Assembly (NCBI GenBank): GCA_027078545.1
Contig: JALWXN010000004.1
Coordinates: 206,737-270,736 of the forward strand
DNA: 64,000 nt
From: Nitrososphaeria archaeon
GTDB taxonomy: Archaea > Thermoproteota > Nitrososphaeria > Geothermarchaeales > JDFR-13
Reading direction: 5' to 3'
Both the position numbers and the translations under genes were made by a program. Below the pieces are notes generated by a model that saw nothing but the letters and a program-made list of their open reading frames with translations, had not been told where the DNA came from and ran no database searches. Position 1 is the stretch's first letter, and the number at the start of each line of letters is the position of its first letter. Positions 27,080 through 35,323 of this stretch are shown in pieces.

Positions 27080-27140
27080 GTCCCAACGTCTCTCCACCCC
27101 TGTATATAGCTCCAGACCCTGGATAATCCTCCTCTGTTCC

Positions 27141-27148
27141 TTTATTTA
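27141..27148 (+). promoter_or_regulatory. TATA-like element before the ribosomal-protein cluster
   Basis: TTTATTTA lies about 40 bases before the uL22 ATG in a 108-base gap after tfe; this would give a leader of roughly 18 bases containing GAGGTG and GAGGGGG. Confidence 0.4.
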
Positions 27149-27187
27149 GACCTCTCAAAATAGATAATATGAGGTGTCGAGGGGGAA

Positions 27188-27655
27188 ATGCCTACATGGG
27201 GATATAGTTTCAGGATACCGGAGGAGGAGAAGGAGAAATATGTGAAGGCTAGTTTAAGGGAGGTCTCCATATCGCCTAAACACGCCGTGGAGATCGCCCG
27301 GGAGATTAGGGGTATGTATCTAGAGGAGGCTAGGCGTTTCCTAGAGGATGTCGTTGCGATGAGGAGGCCGGTGGCCTTCAAGAGATATAAGAAGAAGGTT
27401 CCCCATAGGAGGGGGCTTAACAAGTGGTATGCTGGTAGATACCCTGTTAAGGCGGCGAAGTACTTCCTGAGGCTCCTAGACAACCTAGCTAACAACGCTG
27501 AGAATAACGATCTAGATATTGAGAGGCTGAAGATAGTCCACTGCGCAGCCCATAGGGGTAGGAAGATTAGGAAGTATATTCCCCGTGCATTTGGCCGCTC
27601 CTCCCCATACTTCGATAAGCTCGTCCATGTGGAGATTGTAGCTAAGGAGGTGTAG
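27188..27655 (+). CDS. rpl22: Large ribosomal subunit protein uL22
   Basis: A 155-residue archaeal uL22 with the HAVEIAREIRGM and VPHRRGLNKWYAGRYPVKAA segments and the C-terminal exit-tunnel loop IVHCAAHRGRKIRKY. It is the first gene of the ribosomal-protein run in the window; genes usually upstream of it (uL3, uL4, uL23, uL2, uS19) are not present here. Confidence 0.95.
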   Translation: MPTWGYSFRIPEEEKEKYVKASLREVSISPKHAVEIAREIRGMYLEEARRFLEDVVAMRRPVAFKRYKKKVPHRRGLNKWYAGRYPVKAAKYFLRLLDNLANNAENNDLDIERLKIVHCAAHRGRKIRKYIPRAFGRSSPYFDKLVHVEIVAKEV

Positions 27656-27659
27656 ACTG

Positions 27660-28316
27660 GTGGCGATGGAGAAGAGTATGGATAGTATTAAGCAGATACT
27701 GAGTAGGAATAGGAAGGCCATGCTCCTGGACGAGTGGCTGGCTAAGGAGCTGGTCAACGCTGGGTATTCACGGGTATCCGTCGTGGCATCGCCTAAGGAG
27801 GGGCTGGGCACTAAGATCACGATCTATGCTGCCAGGCCTAGCCTGGTGATAGGGCGTAGGGGTAGCAGGGTGAGGGAGCTTGTTAAGAAGATCGAGGAGG
27901 TCTTCGGCTATAAGAATGTAAACATTACTGTTCAGGAGGTGGAGGAGCCGGAGCTCGACCCTAGGATAATGGCCTGGCAGATAGAGAGGCAGCTGACTAG
28001 GGGTGTCCGATACAGAAGAGTAGGGATCTGGGCTATCAACGTCATCAAGAATGCTGGTGCATATGCGGCGGAGATCGTCATATCCGGTAAGCTCAGGACT
28101 GTCAGGGCAGCCTATCAGAAGTTTAAGTCTGGGGATATTCTGAAGAGTGGGGAGCTGGCCGAGAGGCTTGTGGAGACGGCTAAGAGGCCGGTCCTAACCA
28201 AATATGGTATAATCGGTGTCAAGGTATCAATTATGAGGCAGTCCTTGAAGGATTATCTCGAGTCTCTAGAGGGTGGTGGTGATGAAGAGTCTGGAGGAGT
28301 TGAGGGAGAAGAGTAA
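27660..28316 (+). CDS. rps3: Small ribosomal subunit protein uS3
   Basis: A 218-residue uS3 with a KH domain (VIGRRGSRVRELVKKIEEVFG) and the C-terminal uS3 fold (TRGVRYRRVGIWAINVIKNAGA). The start is GTG 27660, seven bases after GGAGGTG. The C-terminal tail overlaps uL29 by 35 bases. Confidence 0.95.
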   Translation: MAMEKSMDSIKQILSRNRKAMLLDEWLAKELVNAGYSRVSVVASPKEGLGTKITIYAARPSLVIGRRGSRVRELVKKIEEVFGYKNVNITVQEVEEPELDPRIMAWQIERQLTRGVRYRRVGIWAINVIKNAGAYAAEIVISGKLRTVRAAYQKFKSGDILKSGELAERLVETAKRPVLTKYGIIGVKVSIMRQSLKDYLESLEGGGDEESGGVEGEE

Positions 28317-28482
28317 CGAGGAGTTGATAGAGATCCTGCTTGAGCTGGAGGAGGAGCTCTTCAGGATCAGGAGGGTTATAGCCTCCGGTGGACAGGTGGA
28401 GAAGCCCGGAAGGGTTAAGCATATCCGTCGGCAGAGGGCTAGGATACTAACTATTCTTAGGGAGAGGGGTGTAAAGCTATGA
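28282..28482 (+). CDS. rpl29: Large ribosomal subunit protein uL29
   Basis: A 66-residue two-helix uL29 with LEELREKSNEELIEILLELEEELF at the N-terminus. ATG 28282 is chosen; GGTGGTGGTG precedes it within the uS3 tail. It overlaps rnp1 by four bases. Confidence 0.93.
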   Translation: MKSLEELREKSNEELIEILLELEEELFRIRRVIASGGQVEKPGRVKHIRRQRARILTILRERGVKL

Positions 28483-28733
28483 AGACGCTGTATGAGAAGA
28501 CGCTTACAGGTAGGGAGGTCGAGATAATATCGTCCCCGGATAGGGGGCTGGTAGGGCTGAGAGGGATGGTCCTGCTTGAGCAGGAGAACATGCTCCATAT
28601 CAGGGTTGGGAGTAGGGTTGTGAGGATTCCTAAGAAGGATCTAGTTCTAAAGGTTTATGAGGATAGTTCGTATAGAATCTTGTCGTATCCAGAGTTTGAG
28701 GGTAGCTATATAAGGAGGTTGAAGAGGCTATGA
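28479..28733 (+). CDS. rnp1: RNase P protein Rpp29 (Rnp1)
   Basis: An 84-residue Sm-like barrel protein with LTGREVEIISSPDRGLVGLRGMVL and RVVRIPKKDLVLKV. Rpp29 binds the specificity domain side of RNase P RNA. Its place between uL29 and uS17 is conserved in archaea and couples RNase P supply to ribosome synthesis. Four-base overlaps link it to both neighbours. Confidence 0.92.
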   Translation: MKTLYEKTLTGREVEIISSPDRGLVGLRGMVLLEQENMLHIRVGSRVVRIPKKDLVLKVYEDSSYRILSYPEFEGSYIRRLKRL

Positions 28734-29074
28734 AGGCTGGTAGTAAGGTTCGAGACCCGGGTCTGGGCTTCCCCCTGCCTAAGAAGACGTGTAACGATCC
28801 GAACTGTCCATATCATGGGACGCTTAAGGTCAGGGGTATACTCCTGGAGGGTAGGGTAGTCAGTGCTAAGATGAATAAGGCGGCCGTCATTATGCGTGAA
28901 TATCTCCACTATGTGAAGAAGTATAGGAGGTATGAGCGTAGGAGGAGTAGGATCACGGTATATGTCCCCCCATGTATAGATGTCTTCGAGGGGGATGAGG
29001 TGGTCGCTGGGGAGTGTAGACCGATAAGTAAAACTATATCTTTTGTCGTGGTGTATAACAAGAGCCGAGGGTGA
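28730..29074 (+). CDS. rps17: Small ribosomal subunit protein uS17
   Basis: A 114-residue archaeal uS17 with KTCNDPNCPYHGTLKVRG at the N-terminus and the OB-fold core VSAKMNKAAVIMREYLHYVKKYRRYERRRSRITVYVP. Start ATG overlaps the rnp1 stop. Confidence 0.95.
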   Translation: MKAGSKVRDPGLGFPLPKKTCNDPNCPYHGTLKVRGILLEGRVVSAKMNKAAVIMREYLHYVKKYRRYERRRSRITVYVPPCIDVFEGDEVVAGECRPISKTISFVVVYNKSRG

Positions 29075-29079
29075 TCGTG

Positions 29080-29499
29080 ATGGGGAGGATACTCTATGGT
29101 GTATTGGTTAAGAGGCAGAGGATAACAAGGGCTGTCCCTGTGGGCAGCATAGTCAACTGTGCAGACAATAGTGGTGCCAAGAAGCTTAAGGTTATCCAGG
29201 TGGTTGGGTATAAGGGTAGGCTGAAGAAGAGGCCAGCCGCCTGTGTGGGGGATCATATCAAGGTTAGCGTGTATCAGGGCCCCTATAGGCTGAGGAAGCA
29301 GGTTCTAGACGCTGTTCTGGTTAGGCAGAAGTTCCCGATTAGGAGGCCTGACGGTACTAGGGTTATGTTTGAGGATAATGCTGCGGTATTGATAACGCCT
29401 GAGGGTAATCCGATGGGGACTGAGATAAAAGGTCCGATAGCGAAGGAGGCCGCGGATCTCTGGTCCCGTATAGCTAGTATGGCTACTATCATCGTTTGA
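29080..29499 (+). CDS. rpl14: Large ribosomal subunit protein uL14
   Basis: A 139-residue uL14 with VGSIVNCADNSGAKKLKVIQVVGYKGR and GDHIKVSVYQGP. ATG 29080 follows GAGGGTG by six bases and is preferred to the GTG at 29071. Confidence 0.95.
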   Translation: MGRILYGVLVKRQRITRAVPVGSIVNCADNSGAKKLKVIQVVGYKGRLKKRPAACVGDHIKVSVYQGPYRLRKQVLDAVLVRQKFPIRRPDGTRVMFEDNAAVLITPEGNPMGTEIKGPIAKEAADLWSRIASMATIIV

Positions 29500-29510
29500 C
29501 GGTGGGGTGT

Positions 29511-29885
29511 ATGGCTAGTAAACAGTATAGTAAGAAGCCTTCTAAGCAGAGGAAGCGGTTCTTCAACGCGCCTAACCATAGGAGGGCCAAGATAATGTCT
29601 GTCCACCTATCCCCAGAGCTTAGGGAGAAGTATGGCCGCCGCTCCTTCCCGGTGAGGGTCGGCGACACCGTGAGGATAATGAGGGGTGACCATAAAGGTG
29701 TGGAGGGCAAGGTGATCAGGGTTGATAGGAAGAAGTATAGGGTTTATATCGAGAACGTGTATAGGGAGAATAGCCGTGGTGAGAGGGTGAACATCCCTAT
29801 CCACTACTCCAACGTGATGCTTGTGGATATTGATCTATCTGATGAGTGGAGGCGTAGGAAGCTGGAGGGTGGTGAAGGTGGCTAG
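29511..29885 (+). CDS. rpl24: Large ribosomal subunit protein uL24
   Basis: A 124-residue uL24: basic N-terminus MASKQYSKKPSKQRKRFFNAP, then the KOW segment GDTVRIMRGDHKGVEGKVIRVD. ATG 29511 has GGTGGGG upstream; the track start is five codons too early. Confidence 0.95.
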   Translation: MASKQYSKKPSKQRKRFFNAPNHRRAKIMSVHLSPELREKYGRRSFPVRVGDTVRIMRGDHKGVEGKVIRVDRKKYRVYIENVYRENSRGERVNIPIHYSNVMLVDIDLSDEWRRRKLEGGEGG

Positions 29886-30612
29886 GAAGGGTGGTAGGAG
29901 GGCTCTCAAGAGGCTGGCAGCCCCTATTACATATAGGGTTCCCAGGAAGACTGGTAAGTGGGTTGTTAAGGCGTCTCCCGGCCCTCATCCGGCGGATAAG
30001 TCTATCCCCTTGGCTATACTCCTCAGGGATGTCCTAGGCATAGCTAAGAACCTACGTGAGGTCCGGTATATACTTAGGAAGGGATATGTAAAGGTTGATG
30101 GCCGCCCCATAGCGGATTATAGGTGGCCAGTAGGCCTGATGGATGTTATAGAGCTGACACCTGTCAATAGGTTCTATAGGATCCTACCGGCGAAGAAGTA
30201 TTTGATTCAGCCGGTGGAGATTGGGGCTGAGGAGTCGTCTATAAAGCCTCTCAGGATAAAGGTAAAGACGATGGTTAAGGGTGGTAAGATACAGCTCACG
30301 ATGCATGATGGGAGGAACTTCCTTGTGGAGCCTGATACCGACCTGGCTAAGCTGAAGCCTGGGGACTCCATCATATATGACCTTGTGAAGAGGGAGGTTT
30401 TGGAGACTCTCCCACTCTCAGAGGGCTATCTAGGACTTGTTACTGGTGGTAGTAAGATAGGGGTTGTCGGTGAGATCAAGGGTATTAGGAAGCCAGACCC
30501 GTTGAAGCCTAGGCTTGTGAAGCTGGCTACAGATCTGTATGGAGAGTTTGAGACTGTCTTTGACTATGTCTTCGTGGTTGGTAGGGATAAGCCATACATC
30601 AGTATTCCGTGA
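29878..30612 (+). CDS. rps4e: Small ribosomal subunit protein eS4
   Basis: A 244-residue eS4 with an N-terminal region RRALKRLAAPITYRV, an S4-type RNA-binding motif (RKGYVKVDGRPIADYRWPVGLMD) and a KOW-like C-terminal domain. The family start matches GTG 29878 (GTG GCT AGG AAG), eight bases inside uL24, with GGTGG upstream. The longer track ORF includes uL24 sequence. Confidence 0.94.
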   Translation: MARKGGRRALKRLAAPITYRVPRKTGKWVVKASPGPHPADKSIPLAILLRDVLGIAKNLREVRYILRKGYVKVDGRPIADYRWPVGLMDVIELTPVNRFYRILPAKKYLIQPVEIGAEESSIKPLRIKVKTMVKGGKIQLTMHDGRNFLVEPDTDLAKLKPGDSIIYDLVKREVLETLPLSEGYLGLVTGGSKIGVVGEIKGIRKPDPLKPRLVKLATDLYGEFETVFDYVFVVGRDKPYISIP

Positions 30613-30623
30613 GGTGGTTTGGG

Positions 30624-31163
30624 ATGTCCGTGGAGGGTAGTGTGGAGAAGAAGAGAAATGTGATGGAGGAGGTACGTGTGGAGAAGGTTGTTGTGCATAT
30701 CTCTGTAGGTGGTGACTGGGAGCGTCTCCAGAAGGCTGTCAAGCTCCTCGAGACCCTGACTGGTAGGAAGCCCGTTGTTAGGAGGGCTAAGAAGACTATT
30801 AAGGCATTTGGGATTAGTAGGAAGCAGCCTATATCGACCATGGTTACCCTGAGGGGTGAGGAGGCGGAGGAGTTTCTGAAGAGGGCTTTGGAGGCTGTCG
30901 ATAATAAGATCAAGGCATCGTCCTTCGACGGGATGGGTAATGTGGCCTTCGGGATAAAGGAGCATCTGATGCTTCCAGGCGTAAAGTATGATCCGGAGAT
31001 TGGGGTATTCGGTATGGATGTGATTGTCCACCTAGTCAAGCCGGGCTATAGGGTTAAGCTTAGGAGGTATAGGCGGTCAAGGCTGGGTAAGAGGAACATA
31101 GTTACTAAGGAGGAGGCCATAGAATTTATGCGTAGCCGGTTCGGAGTGGAGGTGGTTGAGTGA
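30624..31163 (+). CDS. rpl5: Large ribosomal subunit protein uL5
   Basis: A 179-residue uL5 that binds 5S rRNA, with [41 protein letters not shown] and the [17 protein letters not shown] loop. ATG 30624 follows GGTGG. Its stop (TGA) overlaps the uS14 start. Confidence 0.95.
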   Translation: MSVEGSVEKKRNVMEEVRVEKVVVHISVGGDWERLQKAVKLLETLTGRKPVVRRAKKTIKAFGISRKQPISTMVTLRGEEAEEFLKRALEAVDNKIKASSFDGMGNVAFGIKEHLMLPGVKYDPEIGVFGMDVIVHLVKPGYRVKLRRYRRSRLGKRNIVTKEEAIEFMRSRFGVEVVE

Positions 31164-31321
31164 TGGGGATTAAACATGTGGAGAGGAGGTATGGAAAGGG
31201 TAGTAGGAGATGTATAAGATGTGGGACCCATGTAGCGGTTATCCAGAAGTATAAATTGATGCTGTGTCGGAGATGTTTTAGGGAGGTTGCATACGAACTC
31301 GGCTTTAAGAAGTATATGTAG
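31163..31321 (+). CDS. rps14: Small ribosomal subunit protein uS14, zinc type
   Basis: Not in the ORF track because of its size. ATG 31163 opens a 52-residue frame with RRCIRCG and [18 protein letters not shown], the zinc-binding uS14 form. It starts at the last base of the uL5 stop and lies between uL5 and uS8 as expected in archaea. Confidence 0.95.
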   Translation: MGIKHVERRYGKGSRRCIRCGTHVAVIQKYKLMLCRRCFREVAYELGFKKYM

Positions 31322-31333
31322 GGTGGTGCCGAG

Positions 31334-31726
31334 ATGGTGCAGCTAGACATCATTAGTAATATGATGTCGGCGATCAAGAATGCGGAGGCTGTTAGGAAGA
31401 AGGAGGTAGTTATATATCCAGCCTCCAAGTTCGCCCTCGAGATTCTTAAGCTGCTCAAGAGGGAGGGGTATATAGAGGATTTCCAGCTGATTGAGGATGG
31501 CCGTGGAAACAAGATCCGAATACTCCTGAACGGCTATATCAACGACTGTAAGGCGATCAAGCCGCGTTTCCCCGTAAGTAAGGATGAGATTCCTGAATAT
31601 GTGAAGCAGTTCCTCCCGTCGAGGGATATAGGGATACTTATAATCTCAACCCCACAGGGTGTGATGACTCATAACGAGTGTCTGGAGAAGGGTATTGGTG
31701 GAGTGTTGGTGGCATATGTATACTGA
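31334..31726 (+). CDS. rps8: Small ribosomal subunit protein uS8
   Basis: A 130-residue uS8: LDIISNMMSAIKNAE at the start, YPASKFALEILKLLKREGYI, and STPQGVMTHNECLEKGIGG near the C-terminus. GGTGGTG precedes the ATG. Confidence 0.95.
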   Translation: MVQLDIISNMMSAIKNAEAVRKKEVVIYPASKFALEILKLLKREGYIEDFQLIEDGRGNKIRILLNGYINDCKAIKPRFPVSKDEIPEYVKQFLPSRDIGILIISTPQGVMTHNECLEKGIGGVLVAYVY

Positions 31727-31739
31727 GGAGGTGGCTGGG

Positions 31740-32300
31740 ATGGCGGAGAAGATACATAGGGATTATATAGAGATACCCGAGGGGATTGAGGTAGAGGTTG
31801 TGGGGGGTAAGAAGGTCGTTGTACGTGGGCCGAAGGGAAGTATTGAGAAGGACTTCTCTAAGACACCTGCATACCTAGGCCTCGAGAATGGTAAGGTTGT
31901 TGTGGAGGTTAGGTGGAAGGGGAAGAGGGGATTCGCCCTGCTAAACACGATTCTGAGCCATCTCAAGAACATGTTTACAGGGGTGACTAAGGGCTATGTC
32001 TATAAGCTGAAGGCCTACTACATCCACTTCCCGATAGATGTCTACGTCGATGGTGATTATGTGGTTATCAAGAACTTCGTGGGTGAGAGGGGTCTTAGAA
32101 AGGCTAGGATACTCCCGGGTGTCAAGGTGGAGGTCGTCAAGAAGGGCGGGGATATAGACCTGATAGTCACCGGGATTGATAAGGAGGCTGTTGGGCAGAC
32201 GGCCGCCAATATAATGCAGGCCACGAAGATTAAGAATAAGGATCCCCGTGTATTCTTGGACGGGATATATCTATATGAGAAGGGTGTCGGCGATGGTTAG
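31740..32300 (+). CDS. rpl6: Large ribosomal subunit protein uL6
   Basis: A 186-residue uL6 with two tandem uL6 folds and GVTKGYVYKLKAYYIHFPI and RKARILPGVKVEV segments. The true start is ATG 31740 (MAEKIHRDYIEIP); the track start includes uS8 sequence. Confidence 0.95.
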   Translation: MAEKIHRDYIEIPEGIEVEVVGGKKVVVRGPKGSIEKDFSKTPAYLGLENGKVVVEVRWKGKRGFALLNTILSHLKNMFTGVTKGYVYKLKAYYIHFPIDVYVDGDYVVIKNFVGERGLRKARILPGVKVEVVKKGGDIDLIVTGIDKEAVGQTAANIMQATKIKNKDPRVFLDGIYLYEKGVGDG

Positions 32301-32697
32301 GAAGAGGCCCAGACTTACGGAGGAGGAGAGGAGGCTTCTCGAGCTTAGGAATGAGATGAATAGGTCGAGGCCTGAGTTTATAAGGCAGGAGAGCTGGCGA
32401 TATGTCCGTGTGAAGGAGAGTTGGCGTAGGCCACGTGGTATAGATAGTAAGATGCGTCTCAAGAAGAAGGGTAAGCCGCCCCTAGTCTCGATAGGCTATA
32501 GGGGGCCTAGGCTTGTGAGGGGGCGCCACCCAACAGGTTTTGAGGAGGTATTGGTGTATAACCCGGATGACCTGGATAAGGTGGATCCTGAGAGGCAGGC
32601 CGTCAGGATAGCCGGCTCTGTAGGTAGGAAGAAGAGGATGGAAATAATAGCCAAGGCAGACTCACTAGGTATTGTGGTTCTGAATAGGAGGTTGTAG
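32293..32697 (+). CDS. rpl32e: Large ribosomal subunit protein eL32
   Basis: A 134-residue eL32 with RPEFIRQESWRYVRVKESWRRPRGIDSKMR and GYRGPRLVRGRHPTGFEEVLV. It overlaps uL6 by eight bases. A normal archaeal order (uL6, eL32, eL19, uL18) is kept. Confidence 0.94.
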   Translation: MVRKRPRLTEEERRLLELRNEMNRSRPEFIRQESWRYVRVKESWRRPRGIDSKMRLKKKGKPPLVSIGYRGPRLVRGRHPTGFEEVLVYNPDDLDKVDPERQAVRIAGSVGRKKRMEIIAKADSLGIVVLNRRL

Positions 32698-32701
32698 GGC
32701 C

Positions 32702-33133
32702 ATGCCTAACCTGAGGAGTAAGAGGGAGCTTATAGCTAGGTATCTAGGCGTGGGTGTGGATAGGGTATGGATAGACCCTGAGAATGCGGAGGAGGTTCTC
32801 GACATCGATACTAGGGAGGATGTGAGGATACTGCTGAGGAGGGGTATTGTAAAGGTTAAGCCGGTGAAGGGGCAGAAGCATGTGGTGGAGAAGAAGAAGC
32901 GTGGATATGGTAGTAAGAAGGGTAAGAAGACTGCTAGGGCTCCTAGGAAGAGGCTCTGGATCGAGAGGGTCCGTGCTCAGAGGAAGCTGCTTAGATACCT
33001 TAGGGATAAGGGGTTGATAACTAGGAGGGAGTACCGCACACTGTATATGCGTGTGAAGGGTGGTATGTTTAGGAGTAAGGTCCACCTCCTAGAGTATATT
33101 AAGGAGCATATCTGGAGGGTTAGGGGTGAGTAG
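32702..33133 (+). CDS. rpl19e: Large ribosomal subunit protein eL19
   Basis: A 143-residue helical, basic eL19 with GVGVDRVWIDPENAEEVLDIDTREDVR near the N-terminus and a lysine/arginine-rich centre, then REYRTLYMRVKGGMFRSKVHL. Spacing to neighbours is 2-4 bases. Confidence 0.94.
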   Translation: MPNLRSKRELIARYLGVGVDRVWIDPENAEEVLDIDTREDVRILLRRGIVKVKPVKGQKHVVEKKKRGYGSKKGKKTARAPRKRLWIERVRAQRKLLRYLRDKGLITRREYRTLYMRVKGGMFRSKVHLLEYIKEHIWRVRGE

Positions 33134-33135
33134 GT

Positions 33136-33747
33136 ATGCCGGGTGCTAAGGGGCCTAACTACGTGGTTAAGTTTAGGCGTTTGAGGGAGAGGAGGACCAA
33201 CTATAGGCTTAGATATAAGCTCCTGAAGAGTGGGCTTCCCTTCTTCATTGTTAGGCGTAGCCTTAGATATGTATATGTATCGATAGCCGAGCCCGCGATA
33301 GGTGGGGATAAGACCCTCTTAACGGTCTCCTCCAAGATACTGCGTAGATATGGCTTCCCAGCCCTGAAGAATACATCAGCAGCATATCTGACGGGCTATA
33401 TAGCTGGGAGGATGGCTCTCCAGAAGGGTGTTGAGAAGGCTATTGTGAACCTGGGCTATGCATGGACGAAGAGGGCCTCCATACCCTTCGCCGCAGCTAT
33501 GGGGGCTATTGATGCTGGTCTGGAGATCCCTCTTGGTGAGGAGAAGGAGGTGGACTGGTCTAGGATTAGGGGTGAGCATATAGCTAGCTATGCTGAGAGG
33601 CTTAGGGAGGAGGATGAGGAGCTGTATAAGAAGAGGTTCTCGAAATATTTGGAGCAGGGCGTTAAGCCTGAGGATCTACCAAAAATATTTGACGAGGTGT
33701 TGGAGAAGATTAAGATGGAGTATGGGGGTGTAGAGGATGGCGAATAG
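33136..33747 (+). CDS. rpl18: Large ribosomal subunit protein uL18
   Basis: A 203-residue archaeal uL18, a 5S rRNA-binding protein: RLRERRTNYRLRYKLLKSGLPFFIVRRSLRYVYV at the N-terminus and a helical archaeal/eukaryal C-terminal extension. Overlaps uS5 by 11 bases. Confidence 0.95.
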   Translation: MPGAKGPNYVVKFRRLRERRTNYRLRYKLLKSGLPFFIVRRSLRYVYVSIAEPAIGGDKTLLTVSSKILRRYGFPALKNTSAAYLTGYIAGRMALQKGVEKAIVNLGYAWTKRASIPFAAAMGAIDAGLEIPLGEEKEVDWSRIRGEHIASYAERLREEDEELYKKRFSKYLEQGVKPEDLPKIFDEVLEKIKMEYGGVEDGE

Positions 33748-34381
33748 GGTTGAGCCGCCTAATCTAGAGGAGTGGGAGCCTAAGACGAAGCTTGGGCAGA
33801 TGGTAAAGTCTCAGATGATCTATTCATACGACTATATCCTGAAGAATGGCTATGTGGTGAAGGAGCCGGAGATTGTTAAGCTACTGGTCCCTAACCTGGA
33901 GTATGAGGTCTTGGAGGTTAGGCTTGTCCAGAAGATGACTGACTCGGGTAGGAGGACGAAGTTCAGGGCTCTGGTAGTGGTGGGTAATAGGGATGGCCTT
34001 ATAGGTGCTGGTGTGGGTAAGGCTCGTGAGGTTCCGGAGGCTATTAACAAGGCGTTGAATAACGCCCTCCTCAACCTGGTCCCGGTTAAGCGTGGATGTG
34101 GCAGCTGGGAGTGTGGATGTGGCACCAACCATTCACTGGCCCATGCCTCCAAGGGTAGCTGGGGTAGTGTGGAGGTCACGCTTAGGCCTGGACCTAGGGG
34201 GCTAGGAATAGTTGCTGGTGAGACTGCGAAGAAGGTTATCCAGCTTGCTGGTGTGGAGGATGTATGGGCGATTGCCTTTGGGGAGACTAGGACGCCTATA
34301 TCATTCGCGATGGCTACCTATGACGCCCTGAGGAATACGTATAAGACTGTTTACCTACCTAGGAAGAAGGAGGTTGAGTAG
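33737..34381 (+). CDS. rps5: Small ribosomal subunit protein uS5
   Basis: A 214-residue uS5 with KFRALVVVGNRDGLIGAGVGKAREVPEAI and the GSWGSVEVTLRPGPRGLGIVAG segment. The extra cysteine-containing RGCGSWECGCG loop is typical of the archaeal/eukaryal form. Confidence 0.95.
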   Translation: MANRVEPPNLEEWEPKTKLGQMVKSQMIYSYDYILKNGYVVKEPEIVKLLVPNLEYEVLEVRLVQKMTDSGRRTKFRALVVVGNRDGLIGAGVGKAREVPEAINKALNNALLNLVPVKRGCGSWECGCGTNHSLAHASKGSWGSVEVTLRPGPRGLGIVAGETAKKVIQLAGVEDVWAIAFGETRTPISFAMATYDALRNTYKTVYLPRKKEVE

Positions 34382-34384
34382 CCC

Positions 34385-34849
34385 ATGCCCTCTCTACTAG
34401 TGATTAGGATTAGGGGCCAGCCTGATGTGAGGTATGACATTAAGGAGACCCTTAGGAGGTTTAGGCTGTTTAAGAAGTTCCACGCAACGATTGTCAGGGA
34501 CACTCCTGAGATCCTAGGGATGTTGAAGAAGGTTGAGAACTATGTTGCATATGGCCCGGTCTCTCCGGAGGTTATTAAGGAGCTCCTGCTTAAGAGGGGG
34601 CGGCTAATAGGGAATAAGCCGTTGACAGAGGAATATGTGAGGGAGAAGCTGGGGATGAGTATTGACGAGTTGGCTGAGAAGATCTATAATGGGGAGCTTA
34701 GCCTGAAGGATATCCCTGGCCTGAAGCCGGTCTTCCGTCTACACCCACCCCGGGGAGGCTTCAAAAGGTCTACCAAGCTCCATGTCAAGATGGGTGGGGA
34801 GCTGGGTAGGAGGGACGATATAGAGAAGCTTGTCGTCAGGATGGTCTGA
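34385..34849 (+). CDS. rpl30: Large ribosomal subunit protein uL30
   Basis: A 154-residue archaeal uL30 with LLVIRIRGQPDVRYDIKETLRRFRLFKKFHATIV and a C-terminal extension LHPPRGGFKRSTKLHVKMGGELG. Three bases after uS5. Confidence 0.95.
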   Translation: MPSLLVIRIRGQPDVRYDIKETLRRFRLFKKFHATIVRDTPEILGMLKKVENYVAYGPVSPEVIKELLLKRGRLIGNKPLTEEYVREKLGMSIDELAEKIYNGELSLKDIPGLKPVFRLHPPRGGFKRSTKLHVKMGGELGRRDDIEKLVVRMV

Positions 34850-34884
34850 ATCGAATTTATTTACCTACTCAGCTCTTTAGGAAA

Positions 34885-34897
34885 TTATAAATAATTA
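34885..34897 (+). promoter_or_regulatory. TATA-like element before uL15-secY
   Basis: TTATAAATAATTA lies about 24 bases before the uL15 ATG, in the only gap longer than 20 bases (63 bases) within the ribosomal-protein run. It would start a near-leaderless message for uL15, SecY and the genes after it. Confidence 0.5.
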
Positions 34898-34912
34898 GAT
34901 GGGTGAGTCGGG

Positions 34913-35323
34913 ATGCCCCATAGGCTTAGGAAGACTAGGTGGAGGCGTGGTAGTAGGACGCATGGTTATGGCCGTGTAGGCCAGCATAGGAAGTCCGGCG
35001 ATAGGGGTGGTTATGGCCTAGCCGGGCTCCGGAAGCATAAAAGATTCTATATGATGAAGTATATGCCTGACCACTTCGGTAAGCATGGCTTCGTATCCAG
35101 GTTCCCTAGGAAGAGGTCTATCTCCGTCTCTGATCTCGAGAGGTTTATAGACATGGGTATGGAGGAGGTGGATCTCACGAAGCTGGGTTTTGACAAGCTG
35201 GTCAGTAAGGGGAGAATATCTAAGCCTATCAAGGTTATTGTTAAGGAGGCTACGGAGAGGGCTATCGAGAAGGTTAGGGAGGCTGGTGGAGAGGTTGTGC
35301 TCAGCGGGGCGGAGGCCGATTGA
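34913..35323 (+). CDS. rpl15: Large ribosomal subunit protein uL15
   Basis: A 136-residue archaeal uL15: MPHRLRKTRWRRGSRTHGYGRVGQHRKSGDRGGYG and the KPIKVIVKEATERAIEKVREAGG C-terminal fold. Its stop overlaps the TTG start of secY (TTGA). Confidence 0.95.
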   Translation: MPHRLRKTRWRRGSRTHGYGRVGQHRKSGDRGGYGLAGLRKHKRFYMMKYMPDHFGKHGFVSRFPRKRSISVSDLERFIDMGMEEVDLTKLGFDKLVSKGRISKPIKVIVKEATERAIEKVREAGGEVVLSGAEAD

